A stretch of 64,000 bases of DNA, from NCBI GenBank assembly GCA_012103255.1, contig WLXD01000003.1, forward strand, positions 564,497 through 628,496. The letters are read 5' to 3'. Source of the stretch: Acidobacteriota bacterium. GTDB lineage: Bacteria; Acidobacteriota; UBA890; WLXD01. Shown here piece after piece: positions 17,641 to 26,636 of the stretch (the stretch's first letter is position 1; each line of letters opens with the position of its first letter). A model generated the notes under the pieces. That model had not been told where the DNA came from. It saw nothing but the letters and a program-made list of their open reading frames with translations, and did not search any database. Made by a program: the position numbers and the translations under genes.

Positions 17641-17680
17641 TGATCTTCTATTTATATAATCTATTTATATAAGAAGATCA
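17641..17680. promoter_or_regulatory. Nested operator between divergent padR genes
   Basis: Perfect 9-bp arms TGATCTTCT (17641-17649) and AGAAGATCA (17672-17680) enclose two exact 12-bp direct repeats CTATTTATATAA (17648-17659 and 17661-17672), 13 bp apart. The block is AT-only in its core, in a GC-rich setting, and lies between two outward-facing PadR genes. It is probably both promoter and operator. Which PadR binds which element cannot be told. Confidence 0.7.
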
Positions 17681-17786
17681 AACCACCGAAAAGAACCGAT
17701 TTTTTGTGGCCCGCGATGAAACTCTTCATGAGTCTCGGACGTTACTATTCTTATTAGTTAGTTCTCTACATAGCATCGAGCACCCC

Positions 17787-18101
17787 ATGACAACACGCAT
17801 CACATATGCCACGGCCGCGGTTCTGGCTGCACTTGACTCGAACCAGCGCCACGGCTTCGACATCGTGGAGGCAACCGGGCTGCCGGGAGGCACGGTGTAC
17901 CCGGCCTTGAGGCGACTGGAGGCGGCGGGCCTCGTAGCAGGAGACTGGGAAGACGCCGAGGCGGCTCAGGCGCGCCGACGGCCGACGCGCCGTTTCTATT
18001 CGCTCACCGCCGCTGGCGACACTGCGCTGGCAGAAGCGCGATCGAGGTTCGTCGCTCTGGCGCGCATGACTCCTGAACCGGCGCAAGGAGGCTCGGCTTG
18101 A
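17787..18101 (+). CDS. PadR-family repressor
   Basis: 104 residues from the ATG at 17787. AVLAALDSNQRHGFDIV is the first helix and turn, GGTVYPALRRLEAAGLV the recognition helix, and RRPTRRFYSLTAAGDTALAE the wing. An in-frame start at 17706 would add 27 residues without PadR similarity and is not favoured. The stop overlaps the TTG start of the next ADOP gene, the standard PadR-ADOP coupling. It diverges from the PadR at 17298. Confidence 0.88.
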   Translation: MTTRITYATAAVLAALDSNQRHGFDIVEATGLPGGTVYPALRRLEAAGLVAGDWEDAEAAQARRRPTRRFYSLTAAGDTALAEARSRFVALARMTPEPAQGGSA

Positions 18102-20764
18102 AATTGCGCCTCGCGTTGGCGGTCGTGCGGATCGCGTCGCGGCTCACTCCTGCGCGAGCGCGCGCAGGTTGGCTCCGTGAGTGGCGCGCCGAGCTTGAAA
18201 ACCACGTACTCGACCGCGGCTCGCGAGCACGCCCCGTGACGTTCGCGTTCGCCGCCCTTGCTGACGCGCGTGCGCTGCGACGGCTCGAGAGCATCCGTCC
18301 ACCTCACGAACTCCCCCGAGGTCCCGCCATGTTCGGTTTCCACAGAGATCTGCGCTTCGCGATCCGCGCGCTGCTGAAGTCCCCCGGATTCACGTTGGCT
18401 GTGATCGCTGTCCTCGCGACGGGGATTGCCGCCAGCACGGCGGTATTCACGTTCGCCAACGACATCCTCTGGCGCGAGTTGCCAGCCCAGCAACCCGACG
18501 AACTCGTCCGCGTCTACACGGGCTACACGCACGGGTTCCAGTGGGGATCGACTTCCTACCCGGTTTACGAAGAGTTCCTGGAGATGGACGAGACTTTCGC
18601 CGGCGTCATCGGCGAGTCGTATCAGCCGATGGGCCTGGAGCTCGACGGATCCGCTCACCGCATCTGGGGCGCGGTCGTGACGCCGGACTACTTCGACTTC
18701 CTTTCCGTGCGGCCGGCTCAAGGGCGGTTCTTCTCGGCTGCCGAATCGGCCATCAAGGGCCAGGCTCCTTGGGTGGTGGTGAGCGAGAGGTTCTGGCAGC
18801 GCCACTTGGGCTCCGACCCGGACGTGGTCGGATCGCGTCTGGAAGTCAACGGATTTCCTCTGACCGTGATCGGAGTGGCACCACGTTCGTTCCTCGGAAC
18901 GCAAACCGGCATCACGCCGGAGGTCTGGGTCGCCGTCACGATGCAACCCCAGGTTGCCCCCGGGCCTGACTGGATGGAGTCGCGAGCCGCAAGCACCCTT
19001 TGGCTTATCGGTCGGCGCGCTCCGGGGGTGTCGGTCGAGTCGATGCGTGCTGCTCTCAGCGCGCGGGTGCAGAGTCTGAAGTCACGCTACCCGGATGAGC
19101 ACGAGTCGCTCGCGGAGTTCAACGTCCTTCCCGAAATCGAAGGTGGATTCCATCCGTTCTACCGCGCGCCGTTCGCGCAGTTTTTGGGGGTACTGACGAT
19201 CGTGGTCGGCATCGTTTTGCTAGTGGCCTGCTCGAACACCGCTGGGCTCCTCATCGCCCGAGGAACGACCCGCGCTCGCGAGGTTGCGATTCGGCGCGCG
19301 GTGGGCGCCGGTAGCTGGCGAGTCAGACGGCAGCTATTTACCGAGAACCTCGTGCTCGCCCTCGCGGCTGGGGCGATCGGTGTCGGCATCGCCGCATTAC
19401 TGGTAAGGCTCGTGAGCGCCTTCCAGCCGCCCACCGACATCCCGCTCACCTTCGGGTTCGAAATCAACGCTCGCGTTCTTGCGTTCACCACGTTGGTTTC
19501 CGTGGCGACGGCGCTTCTGTTTGGGATTCTCCCGGCGCTACGCGCCACCCGGGCGGAGTTGGTGGACGCGCTGCGCACTCGCACCGGCGACGACCCCGGC
19601 GGATCACGTATGCGGAGTGTTGTCGTGGCTGGTCAGGTGGCGCTTTCGATGGCCCTCCTGATCGGAGCGAGCCTCTTTCTCCGCAGCCTCGGCAACGTCA
19701 GCGACGTCGATCTTGGTTTCGAACCTGCCGGGATTCAACTGGGCTCGCTGGACCTGGCGCCACGTGCTTACTCGGTGGCGGATGGTCGCGAGTTCTTCAG
19801 GCAGTTGCTCGAGCGACTCGAAAACGATCCGGACGTGATCACCGCGGCGCTAGGCGCTCGCCAGCCCTTCAATCTCGACCCAGCACCGCTACGAGTCGCG
19901 CCCGACGACTTCGTTCCGGGACCTGACGGCGCCCTGCCAACTGTGGAATTCAACGGCGTATCTCCGGGGTTCTTCGAGGTCACGGGGACCGAGATCGTGG
20001 CCGGGCGGGAGTTCAGCACGGCCGATGGCGCCGACACCCAGCGCGTGGTGATCGTGAGCGAGCAACTCGCTCGAAACTTCTGGCCGGATCGACCGGCGAT
20101 CGGCCGGCGCCTGCAGATCTCCGGGCGCGACTGGGAGGTGGTCGGAATCGCAGGCGACACGAAGTTCCGCACGCTTTCCGGTGACGTCCTTCCCTACTTC
20201 TACGTCCCGCTCGCGCAGCGATTCGAGGCAGAGGTCACCGTGTTCGCGCGACCGCGACCCGGAGTCGACCTGGAGGCGGTGCTGCGTCGACACGTGGGCG
20301 CCCTCGATGCCTCGGTGCCGATCTTCGGTCTGAAAAGCCTGGTCGAGCAGGTGGGCGTGGCGATGCTTCCAGCTCGCATGGCAGCAGTGTTGCTCAGTGT
20401 CTTCGGTGCCCTCACCCTGGGCCTCGCTGCCGTCGGGCTGTACGGCGTATTGGCCTATTCGGTTGAACTCCGCCGCCGAGAGCTCGGGGTACGCATGGCG
20501 TTGGGCGCTAGCGTCCGCGAAGTCCTCGGCGCCGCCGTCGGCACCGGCGCTCGCCTCGTGGGAATCGGCCTCGCGATTGGACTCGGCCTGGGTTTCGGTC
20601 TCAGTCGACTGCTCGCTGGCATGCTCCATGGCGTGAGTCCCAACGACCCTGCGTCCTACATCGGCACGATGGCCGCCCTGGGTGCGGTTGCGCTCATGGC
20701 CTCGTGGCTACCGGCACTACGTGCTGCACGAGTCGACCCAGCAGTGATTCTGCGCGACGACTAG
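18098..20764 (+). CDS. ADOP-family permease with short basic prefix
   Basis: 888 residues from TTG, with AAGGAGG (18085-18091) six bases upstream, which fixes the start. The prefix (residues 1-75) reads ARARAGWLREWRAELENHV, a type distinct from the prefix at 14623. The first membrane helix is at about 93-117. Block one has REVAIRRAVGAGSWRVRRQL and block two RELGVRMALGASVREVLGAA. The protein ends with MASWLPALRAARVDPAVILRDD-like sequence. All expected periplasmic and membrane segments are present. Confidence 0.92.
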   Translation: MKLRLALAVVRIASRLTPARARAGWLREWRAELENHVLDRGSRARPVTFAFAALADARALRRLESIRPPHELPRGPAMFGFHRDLRFAIRALLKSPGFTLAVIAVLATGIAASTAVFTFANDILWRELPAQQPDELVRVYTGYTHGFQWGSTSYPVYEEFLEMDETFAGVIGESYQPMGLELDGSAHRIWGAVVTPDYFDFLSVRPAQGRFFSAAESAIKGQAPWVVVSERFWQRHLGSDPDVVGSRLEVNGFPLTVIGVAPRSFLGTQTGITPEVWVAVTMQPQVAPGPDWMESRAASTLWLIGRRAPGVSVESMRAALSARVQSLKSRYPDEHESLAEFNVLPEIEGGFHPFYRAPFAQFLGVLTIVVGIVLLVACSNTAGLLIARGTTRAREVAIRRAVGAGSWRVRRQLFTENLVLALAAGAIGVGIAALLVRLVSAFQPPTDIPLTFGFEINARVLAFTTLVSVATALLFGILPALRATRAELVDALRTRTGDDPGGSRMRSVVVAGQVALSMALLIGASLFLRSLGNVSDVDLGFEPAGIQLGSLDLAPRAYSVADGREFFRQLLERLENDPDVITAALGARQPFNLDPAPLRVAPDDFVPGPDGALPTVEFNGVSPGFFEVTGTEIVAGREFSTADGADTQRVVIVSEQLARNFWPDRPAIGRRLQISGRDWEVVGIAGDTKFRTLSGDVLPYFYVPLAQRFEAEVTVFARPRPGVDLEAVLRRHVGALDASVPIFGLKSLVEQVGVAMLPARMAAVLLSVFGALTLGLAAVGLYGVLAYSVELRRRELGVRMALGASVREVLGAAVGTGARLVGIGLAIGLGLGFGLSRLLAGMLHGVSPNDPASYIGTMAALGAVALMASWLPALRAARVDPAVILRDD

Positions 20765-20782
20765 ACCCGCTCAGGGCGCGGC

Positions 20783-21070
20783 TCAGCTTGCAGCCCGGGC
20801 AGCTAGCCAGCGCCGAAGCGAGTCGTGGGACTCGCCCGACCCGCGCCCGGCCACCAGATCGGAGACCGCAACGTCCTCATCCAGGTCGGGCCAGTGGATC
20901 CCCTCGCCCCGGCCGATGAACTTCCAATTGGATCGTTCCTTGGGCGCACCGTGCTCCAGGCGCGGATACCAGCCTACCGGCACGGTGATCGTCCGGCCGT
21001 CCCGCAGATCGACGCTCAGGGCATCAGTCGTCACCCGAACATCACGCGCCGTTGATTCCGTTGTCGGCAT
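20783..21070 (-). CDS. DUF2442 protein
   Basis: 95 residues. DALSVDLRDGRTITVPVGWY and IGRGEGIHWPDLDEDVAVSD are the conserved parts of DUF2442, a small domain often next to DUF4160. The ATG at 21068-21070 lies inside the upstream DUF4160 gene (29-nt overlap). The tail SLRRWLAARAAS is basic. The function is unknown. The paired, overlapping layout resembles toxin-antitoxin modules, but neither activity can be assigned. Confidence 0.75.
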   Translation of the reverse strand: MPTTESTARDVRVTTDALSVDLRDGRTITVPVGWYPRLEHGAPKERSNWKFIGRGEGIHWPDLDEDVAVSDLVAGRGSGESHDSLRRWLAARAAS

Positions 21071-21254
21071 CTTCGAAGAACTCGATCCAGGCAAGGTGCA
21101 GAACCTCCCTATTATCGCCCACGAGTTTCGCGATACGCCAGACCTCCGGCAAGGCGAACCCACCGGTCGCCTGCAGCCGAACCGGGTCCAGCCAGAACTT
21201 CGCGCAACTGCGATCGCGGGCAATGTGAACGTGTGGCGGATTGCCCCGACGCAA
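21042..21254 (-). CDS. DUF4160 protein, possibly lacking its N-terminal strand
   Basis: About 70 residues from a TTG. NPPHVHIARD, AKFWLDPVRL and WRIAKLVGDNREVLHLAWIEFF match DUF4160, including the His pair of PPHVH. Most members begin with about 20 residues (a strand pattern like RxGxYRFFFYSNE) before the PPHVH motif. Here those are absent and no start lies where they would be, so the gene may be truncated at 5'. It overlaps the DUF2442 gene and points away from the lipoprotein gene at 21334. Confidence 0.6.
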   Translation of the reverse strand: MRRGNPPHVHIARDRSCAKFWLDPVRLQATGGFALPEVWRIAKLVGDNREVLHLAWIEFFEDADNGINGA

Positions 21255-21333
21255 TCCGCAGATTCCGCAAACGTCGGCCCGCGAAGGTTAGTCTGGTGCA
21301 GTGGGTGGGTGCCGCAGCTTCCCGGAGATCGAC

Positions 21334-22566
21334 TTGCGAGGCAGAGCACTGAACTTCTCGAATAGACGTCGGGTCTCCTCGATGACTGCCGTTGGCGCTC
21401 TCACCTTGATGGCCGCCTGCGCGCCGACGCCCAGCGATTTCCGCGAGTTCGAAGAGAATGGCGTCAGGGTTGTCGAGACCATTGGCGATGGGGCATGGGC
21501 CGAGTTGCCGCCCGTCGTCGAGTTCGACCTGGAGCAGGTCTACGGCGCAGACGAGTTTCCGACTGAGGCCATTCTCGGCAACCCGAGTCAGCTGCGCGTA
21601 CGGGGCACCACGACCGGCGAGGTGTTCGTACTCGATCGCCGCGGCAACAAGCTCGTCGCGTTCGCCGCTGATGGGACCCTGCGCTGGGCCGCGGAAAGGC
21701 CGGGCGAAGGTCCCGGTGAGTTCAACGGCGTCAATGATGTGGGATTCAACCAGCACGACAACGAAGTCCTCGTATTGAATCGATCGGGTCTGTCGATCGA
21801 CTTCTGGTCGAGCACCGGCGACTACCTCCGCAGCATGCCCGTGCCTGACGAGGAACTGCGCCCGACGCGGATCATGAGTGCGGATCAGGACTACATCAGG
21901 CTGAGCCGGTTCCTCGGACTGGAACTAGGCGTGCAGGTTGTACGGATCGACGTAGATGCACCCAACAGCTCGTTTTCCTGGTCGGTCGATGTGGGCGATG
22001 GTTTCCAGGTCCGTCCTCCGTCGTCCGTCGACGTGGCGACGCACCGCGACGGCGCCGCGGTGGGCAGCGGCATTCGATACGAGATCCGACTCCACGATTC
22101 GAACGGGGCCGAGATCGAGCGTTGGCGTCGTCAGGTGCCCTACCCCGTCCGTCCAGGAACGTTCGACCTCGGCACCATCATCGGCCGCCACGACTTCGGC
22201 CACGTTCGCGCGCCTATTGCGCTACCCGGTGGCTACTGGCTCGTGCACACAGCCTGGCGACCGAACGTCACGGACCCCGACGCGCTCGCCCTCGAACTTC
22301 ACGAAGCTGCCGAGCGCGACGCGAACGATTGGCGGGTCACGTTCGACGTCTTCAATACGGACGGCCGCTTCTTGCAATCGATCGAGCCGGGTGGTCCACA
22401 CGAGTTTGGCTACGTTGATCGGGCGATCACCGCCTACCCGATTTCTCTCGGCATGCCGATCCACGCCGTGGTCGGTGTCGACGACCAGGTCTTGCTCTAC
22501 ACCGTGGCGCCAGAACCCTTTCCGCAAGTGCGTCGCTATCGGATGAACTTCGAACCGCCCGGATGA
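21334..22566 (+). CDS. Six-bladed beta-propeller lipoprotein
   Basis: About 410 residues. The TTG at 21334 gives a normal lipoprotein signal: Arg-rich start (NRRRVSS), hydrophobic core and lipobox LMAAC. The in-frame GTG at 21301 only adds residues before it, and GGAG lies eight bases before the TTG. The mature part has repeated blade motifs such as GEVFVLDRRGNKLVAFAADG and RPGEGPGEFNGVNDVGF, as in 6-bladed NHL-like propellers. The role is unknown; it is probably anchored facing the periplasm. It ends four bases before the convergent ADOP gene. Confidence 0.75.
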   Translation: MRGRALNFSNRRRVSSMTAVGALTLMAACAPTPSDFREFEENGVRVVETIGDGAWAELPPVVEFDLEQVYGADEFPTEAILGNPSQLRVRGTTTGEVFVLDRRGNKLVAFAADGTLRWAAERPGEGPGEFNGVNDVGFNQHDNEVLVLNRSGLSIDFWSSTGDYLRSMPVPDEELRPTRIMSADQDYIRLSRFLGLELGVQVVRIDVDAPNSSFSWSVDVGDGFQVRPPSSVDVATHRDGAAVGSGIRYEIRLHDSNGAEIERWRRQVPYPVRPGTFDLGTIIGRHDFGHVRAPIALPGGYWLVHTAWRPNVTDPDALALELHEAAERDANDWRVTFDVFNTDGRFLQSIEPGGPHEFGYVDRAITAYPISLGMPIHAVVGVDDQVLLYTVAPEPFPQVRRYRMNFEPPG

Positions 22567-22570
22567 GGAA

Positions 22571-25255
22571 CTAGTCGGATCGTAGGTTTTCCATCACATC
22601 GAGCCTGATCGCTCGGCGTGCCGGTATCCACGTCGCGAGCACGGCAACTACGAAGAATCCCGCCAGCGTGGCCAGGTAGACCGCCGGCTCCGTGGGACTC
22701 ATCTGGTGCAGCAAGCTCGCGATCAGCCGGCCGAGCGCGAGCGATGCACCGGTTCCAAGCATGAGGCCGATCAGCACGGGCGTGAGCCCCTGGCGCACGA
22801 CGAGACGGAGTACTCCCCGAGGCCGCGCGCCGAGTGCCATGCGAATCGCCATCTCGCGCTGCCGCTGGGCGGCGCCGTGCGCAACGACGCCGAAGATACC
22901 GACCGCAGCGAGCGTGATCGCGACGATCCCAAAGGCGCCGAACAACGCCGCGCGGAATCGAGGCCCGTGCAGGGCGGCCACGAGGCGAGCGGCAGACGAA
23001 TCGATGTCCTCCGTGGGCAGACCCGGGTCGAGTCGCGCGAACGCAGCGCGGATCTCCGGGGTCGGCGGTGCGACTCCGTCTCGGAGCCGGATCATCAGAT
23101 CCATGTAGCGCGGGTCAGAAACCAGCGGCAAGTAGAGGTGCGGCAGATCGAGCTCCCCGCCTCGGGCCTCAAAGCTGACGTGCGCCGTCGGCGCCGCGAT
23201 ACCGACCACTCGGTTCCAGCGCTGATCGTAGTCGCGCTCGAAACGGAACATGGCGCCGAGCGCGTCGCCGCCGGGCCAGAACTTCTCCGCCATCGCGACG
23301 GTGATCACGGCCGCACGCTCGGGGGCGTCGTCGCCGGCCGCGTAGTCGGCTTCAACAAAATCGCGCCCGGCGACCAACGCGATCCCCATGAACTCGAAGT
23401 ACCCCGCTTGCACGTGGCTGAGCAGAGTCACGGTCTCGGGGAAGCTCCGCGGCTCGGCTTCGCCGACGACCATCTCGCCCGCCATCGCCATGTTCTGCGG
23501 CGGCACGGCGCCCTGGCCGTACTGCGCTGCCTCAACCCCTGGGACCCGTGTGATCTCGAGCGCCAGCGTGTCGAGCATGGCCATCTGCGTTTCGCGATCC
23601 GGATACTTCGTGCTCGGCAATCCGACCCCGATCGATAGCACTCGATCGGCATCGAAACCCGGATCGGTGAAACGCAGTCCGAGGAAGTTCTGGAACATCA
23701 GGGCGGCGCCGATCAGAAGAATCACCGCGAGCGAGGTCTCCGCCGCAACCAACGCCCCGCCGAGGCGAGTGCTCACCGTTCCGCGACCGAATGCGGCGGC
23801 CTGCAAGGCCTCTGATGGTTGCCCCGAGCGCCGCAAAGCAGGCACCAGTCCGAACAGCACGGCCGTGAGCGCGCTTACCGCGATGGCGTAGGCCATCACG
23901 CGAGCGTCCAGCCTCACTGCGTCGAGACCGGTGGCCAGGTTTCCGCCCGGCCGGATCAACTGCATGGCCGCAATGGCGCCGCGAGCCACGAGCAGACCGA
24001 ACCCGCCGCCGAGAATTGCCAAGATGGCGCTCTCGGCCAGCACGAAGCGCACGAGCCGACCACGACTGGCCCCTATCGCGGCGCGCACCGCGAACTCACC
24101 GCGACGCCGGCCGAGATTGGTGAGCATGAGGTTGGCTACGTTTACACAGGCGATGGTGAGCACAAGAAACACCGCCACCAGGATCGAGAGCAGGCCGGTG
24201 CGGAAGTCGTCCTGCTGCCAGAACACGTTGCGCCGGGGCGCGAGACTGCCCACGTAGGGGCCCAGACGTTCGTCTTCTCCCTGCGCCATCACCTCGACCT
24301 GAGCACGAGCTGCCTCGAGTGAAACCCCGGGACGCAGCCAGCCCACGCCGGCGGCCCGGCGCGTGAGCGTCTCGGGCCCCGCACTCGGCAGCACGGCAAA
24401 TAGCTTCTGCTCCATGCCGCGCACTGCCGGAACGACGCCCACGACGATGTACGGCTTCCCGGCAAGCTCGACCTCGCGACCGAGGATCGCGGGATCGGCT
24501 CGATACAGCTGACGCCAGAGCGACTCCGGCAGGATTACGACCGCTGCGGCATCGCTCTCGCCGTCCTCAGGGCTCAGCAGCCGCCCCATGATCGGTCGCA
24601 CTCCAAGCGCGCCAAGGTAACCGGGCGTCACCAACTCGAGCGGCACCCGTCGGGACCCGTCGACGTGAATGAGCACGCTGGGGGCGCCGGCACGTGCCTC
24701 AAGCCGTTCGAACACATCGAGCTCATCACGCCAGCGAATCAACTCTTCGACGGTCGGAGCGAAACCGCCGCCGCCCGTAGCTTCCAGCTTCACCGTGAGG
24801 TCGACCATCCGTTCCGCGTCGGGCCACGGCGAACGGGCGAGGAGCGTCGCATCGACGACGCTGAAGATGGCGGTGTTCGCTCCGATCCCGAGCGCCAGCG
24901 TGGCGGCAACAGCAACGGTCAGCCCAGGCCGGCTGATCAGCGAGCGGTACGCGTACCGGAAGTCGGCGGCCAGGCCTGAGAACCACTCTGCCCAGGTGGG
25001 CGGCGAGTCGTCGGGGCGCCGTCCCTGCGGCGGGGCGAAGCGATCACGCAGTCCGTGCCGCGGCACATCAACTAGCGCACGGATGAATCGACGCACTACA
25101 GCGCCCAGGCCGCCCAACCGGTAGCTCTCTTGGCAGGCAGCGGCAAACACGCCCGGCAGTTCCGCGAACTCGCGACGGAACTCCGCCGGGTACGCGAGAA
25201 GCAAAACCCGGTACGTGATGCTCGCGACGTGGGGAAGGAACCGCGGAGGATTCAA
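22571..25255 (-). CDS. ADOP-family permease, YPAEFRREF prefix type
   Basis: 894 residues. The prefix (1-100) contains YRVLLLAYPAEFRREFAEL, a third prefix type in this window. The first helix is near 112-135. The first FtsX block has GEFAVRAAIGASRGRLVRFV, the second REMAIRMALGARPRGVLRLV, and the C-terminus is ATWIPARRAIRLDVMENLRSD. The ATG overlaps the PadR stop by 4 nt. The gene is convergent with the propeller lipoprotein. No defect was seen. Confidence 0.92.
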   Translation of the reverse strand: MNPPRFLPHVASITYRVLLLAYPAEFRREFAELPGVFAAACQESYRLGGLGAVVRRFIRALVDVPRHGLRDRFAPPQGRRPDDSPPTWAEWFSGLAADFRYAYRSLISRPGLTVAVAATLALGIGANTAIFSVVDATLLARSPWPDAERMVDLTVKLEATGGGGFAPTVEELIRWRDELDVFERLEARAGAPSVLIHVDGSRRVPLELVTPGYLGALGVRPIMGRLLSPEDGESDAAAVVILPESLWRQLYRADPAILGREVELAGKPYIVVGVVPAVRGMEQKLFAVLPSAGPETLTRRAAGVGWLRPGVSLEAARAQVEVMAQGEDERLGPYVGSLAPRRNVFWQQDDFRTGLLSILVAVFLVLTIACVNVANLMLTNLGRRRGEFAVRAAIGASRGRLVRFVLAESAILAILGGGFGLLVARGAIAAMQLIRPGGNLATGLDAVRLDARVMAYAIAVSALTAVLFGLVPALRRSGQPSEALQAAAFGRGTVSTRLGGALVAAETSLAVILLIGAALMFQNFLGLRFTDPGFDADRVLSIGVGLPSTKYPDRETQMAMLDTLALEITRVPGVEAAQYGQGAVPPQNMAMAGEMVVGEAEPRSFPETVTLLSHVQAGYFEFMGIALVAGRDFVEADYAAGDDAPERAAVITVAMAEKFWPGGDALGAMFRFERDYDQRWNRVVGIAAPTAHVSFEARGGELDLPHLYLPLVSDPRYMDLMIRLRDGVAPPTPEIRAAFARLDPGLPTEDIDSSAARLVAALHGPRFRAALFGAFGIVAITLAAVGIFGVVAHGAAQRQREMAIRMALGARPRGVLRLVVRQGLTPVLIGLMLGTGASLALGRLIASLLHQMSPTEPAVYLATLAGFFVVAVLATWIPARRAIRLDVMENLRSD

Positions 25256-25605
25256 GCCGGCACCTTCGGATCTACAAGACTACGAGCGCGCGCGGCGTCG
25301 GCCAGGAGTACGAGGCGTTGTGCCTCGGCCTTGAGGGCTTCGCCGCCGACGTCTGTCAGTTCGAAATTCTGGCGACGGCCGCCGCCTTGGCCGCCACTCC
25401 TGGCGATGAGCGTGTCGCGCTCCAGTCTCTTGAGCGAGCGGTACAGGTTTGCCGGATCAAGCGTGACGCCGCCGGACTCCTCCTCCACCGCCTTGAGAAT
25501 GCCGTGACCATGCAGCGGCCCCCCGGCAAGGGCGAAGAGGATCAGGTAGTCACGTGGCTGCAGCGGCAGCAGCGTCTCCAGCAGTTGTCGTTCGGCCTCG
25601 CTCAT
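25252..25605 (-). CDS. PadR-family repressor
   Basis: 117 residues. RDYLILFALAGGPLHGHGIL is the first helix and turn, DPANLYRSLKRLERDTLI the recognition helix, and GGRRQNFELTDVGGEALKAE the wing. A short C-terminal helix (ARARSLVDPKVPA) follows. The gene is coupled to the ADOP at 22571 by an ATGA overlap. The palindrome CTAGTCGATCGACTAG lies 42 bp upstream of its start. Confidence 0.9.
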   Translation of the reverse strand: MSEAERQLLETLLPLQPRDYLILFALAGGPLHGHGILKAVEEESGGVTLDPANLYRSLKRLERDTLIARSGGQGGGRRQNFELTDVGGEALKAEAQRLVLLADAARARSLVDPKVPA

Positions 25606-25646
25606 GGCTTTCCTCGATCTCGGGAGTAAGATGAGAAAAGATGATA

Positions 25647-25662
25647 CTAGTCGATCGACTAG
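25647..25662. promoter_or_regulatory. 16-bp perfect palindrome before padR
   Basis: CTAGTCGATCGACTAG is a perfect 16-bp palindrome 42 bp before the PadR start, in a short AT-rich gap. This is the expected place for PadR autoregulation. Its sequence differs from the other PadR-linked elements in this window, so each PadR probably recognises its own site. Confidence 0.6.
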
Positions 25663-25698
25663 CTCGTCAAGAGACTATACCGTCAGATCGTATCCGAT

Positions 25699-26636
25699 CT
25701 ACGTCGAAGAGCAGCTCTGAGTCTTCTGGCGCCGTGCCCTGATCTGGGCGTATAACGCCGAGTCTCGGAACTCGGCGAGAGCAGCCGCCCTGGTAGCGGG
25801 GAAGGGGTGGGTAGACGTCGCCTCGCGGACGAGAACCGGGAGCCGCCGCAGCAGGAAAGCATCGGCCTCGATCGCCGCCTTCTGATCAACGAAAGCAGAC
25901 ACGTCCAACTCCGGCTGTGCGTAGTACGAGATCCCGAGCACCAGACGAACCAGGGCGGAGCGGCCGGCGTCCGAGTTGCCGATCGCCAAGACACCAACCC
26001 GGTCGGCCGATTGTTCTGCCTGTCGCGACCAGTACAACAAACCGTGAAGCCCCACAAGACCCAACGGCTTGGTTAGGAATCCCAGCGGGAGGGCATCGAC
26101 TAGATAGAGCGCGACTCCAACGAGTTCGCCCGCTAGTACATGACCGAGGGCAACTCGTGCCCGATCACGAATGCCAGTTCCTGCTGCGACAGCAATTCGA
26201 TCAACCTCGAGTGAAGGACCAGCACAGGCCGTTCGACGTTGGTCACGTACGCGTTCGGTATCGGATCCTGGACAACAAAAGTATCGGGCGGATCCACGCC
26301 TACGACGTTAGCGATACCGGCGACGAGAGCGGCAAGGTCGGGGAGTTGGGTTGGCCCCACCTCTACCGCCGCGACTCGGAGATTGTTGATCGTGAGCCGA
26401 TCTCGCCATTCCTCGTGGTAGGTCGCCAATAGCCGACCTGGACCGCTTGCCGAGAACTCGTTCACACGAGCAGTCAACTCCAGATCCGAGGCGACCTGTA
26501 CCTCTCGAGCACTGAAGTCGGTATAGATCGGCAAGCACGGCACATTCTCAGCGGGGCTCTCGCATGCAAGCGCCGAGAGACACAGGAAGCCGACCCAGCA
26601 AGAACGGAGGCCGAGACTAGCGCCCACCGTCGTCAC
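25699..26636 (-). pseudogene. M48-like metalloprotease with frameshift in the HExxH motif
   Basis: Two frames make one protein. The first (26636-26133) has a lipoprotein signal (GFLCLSALAC), PNAYVTNVERPVLVLHSRLI and LSQQELAFVIGHE, then runs into unrelated residues and a stop. In the other frame the next bases read LGHVLAGELVGVALYLVDAL, then YWSRQAEQSADRVGVLAIG and REATSTHPFPATRAAALAEF, the M48 third-ligand helix and C-terminal part. Between the codons for HE (26154-26159) and GH (26140-26145) there are 8 bases where 3 are expected, so five extra bases (26149-26153) break the zinc site HELGH. M48 enzymes degrade membrane or periplasmic proteins. This copy should be inactive unless the reading is a sequencing error. 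Confidence 0.75.
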
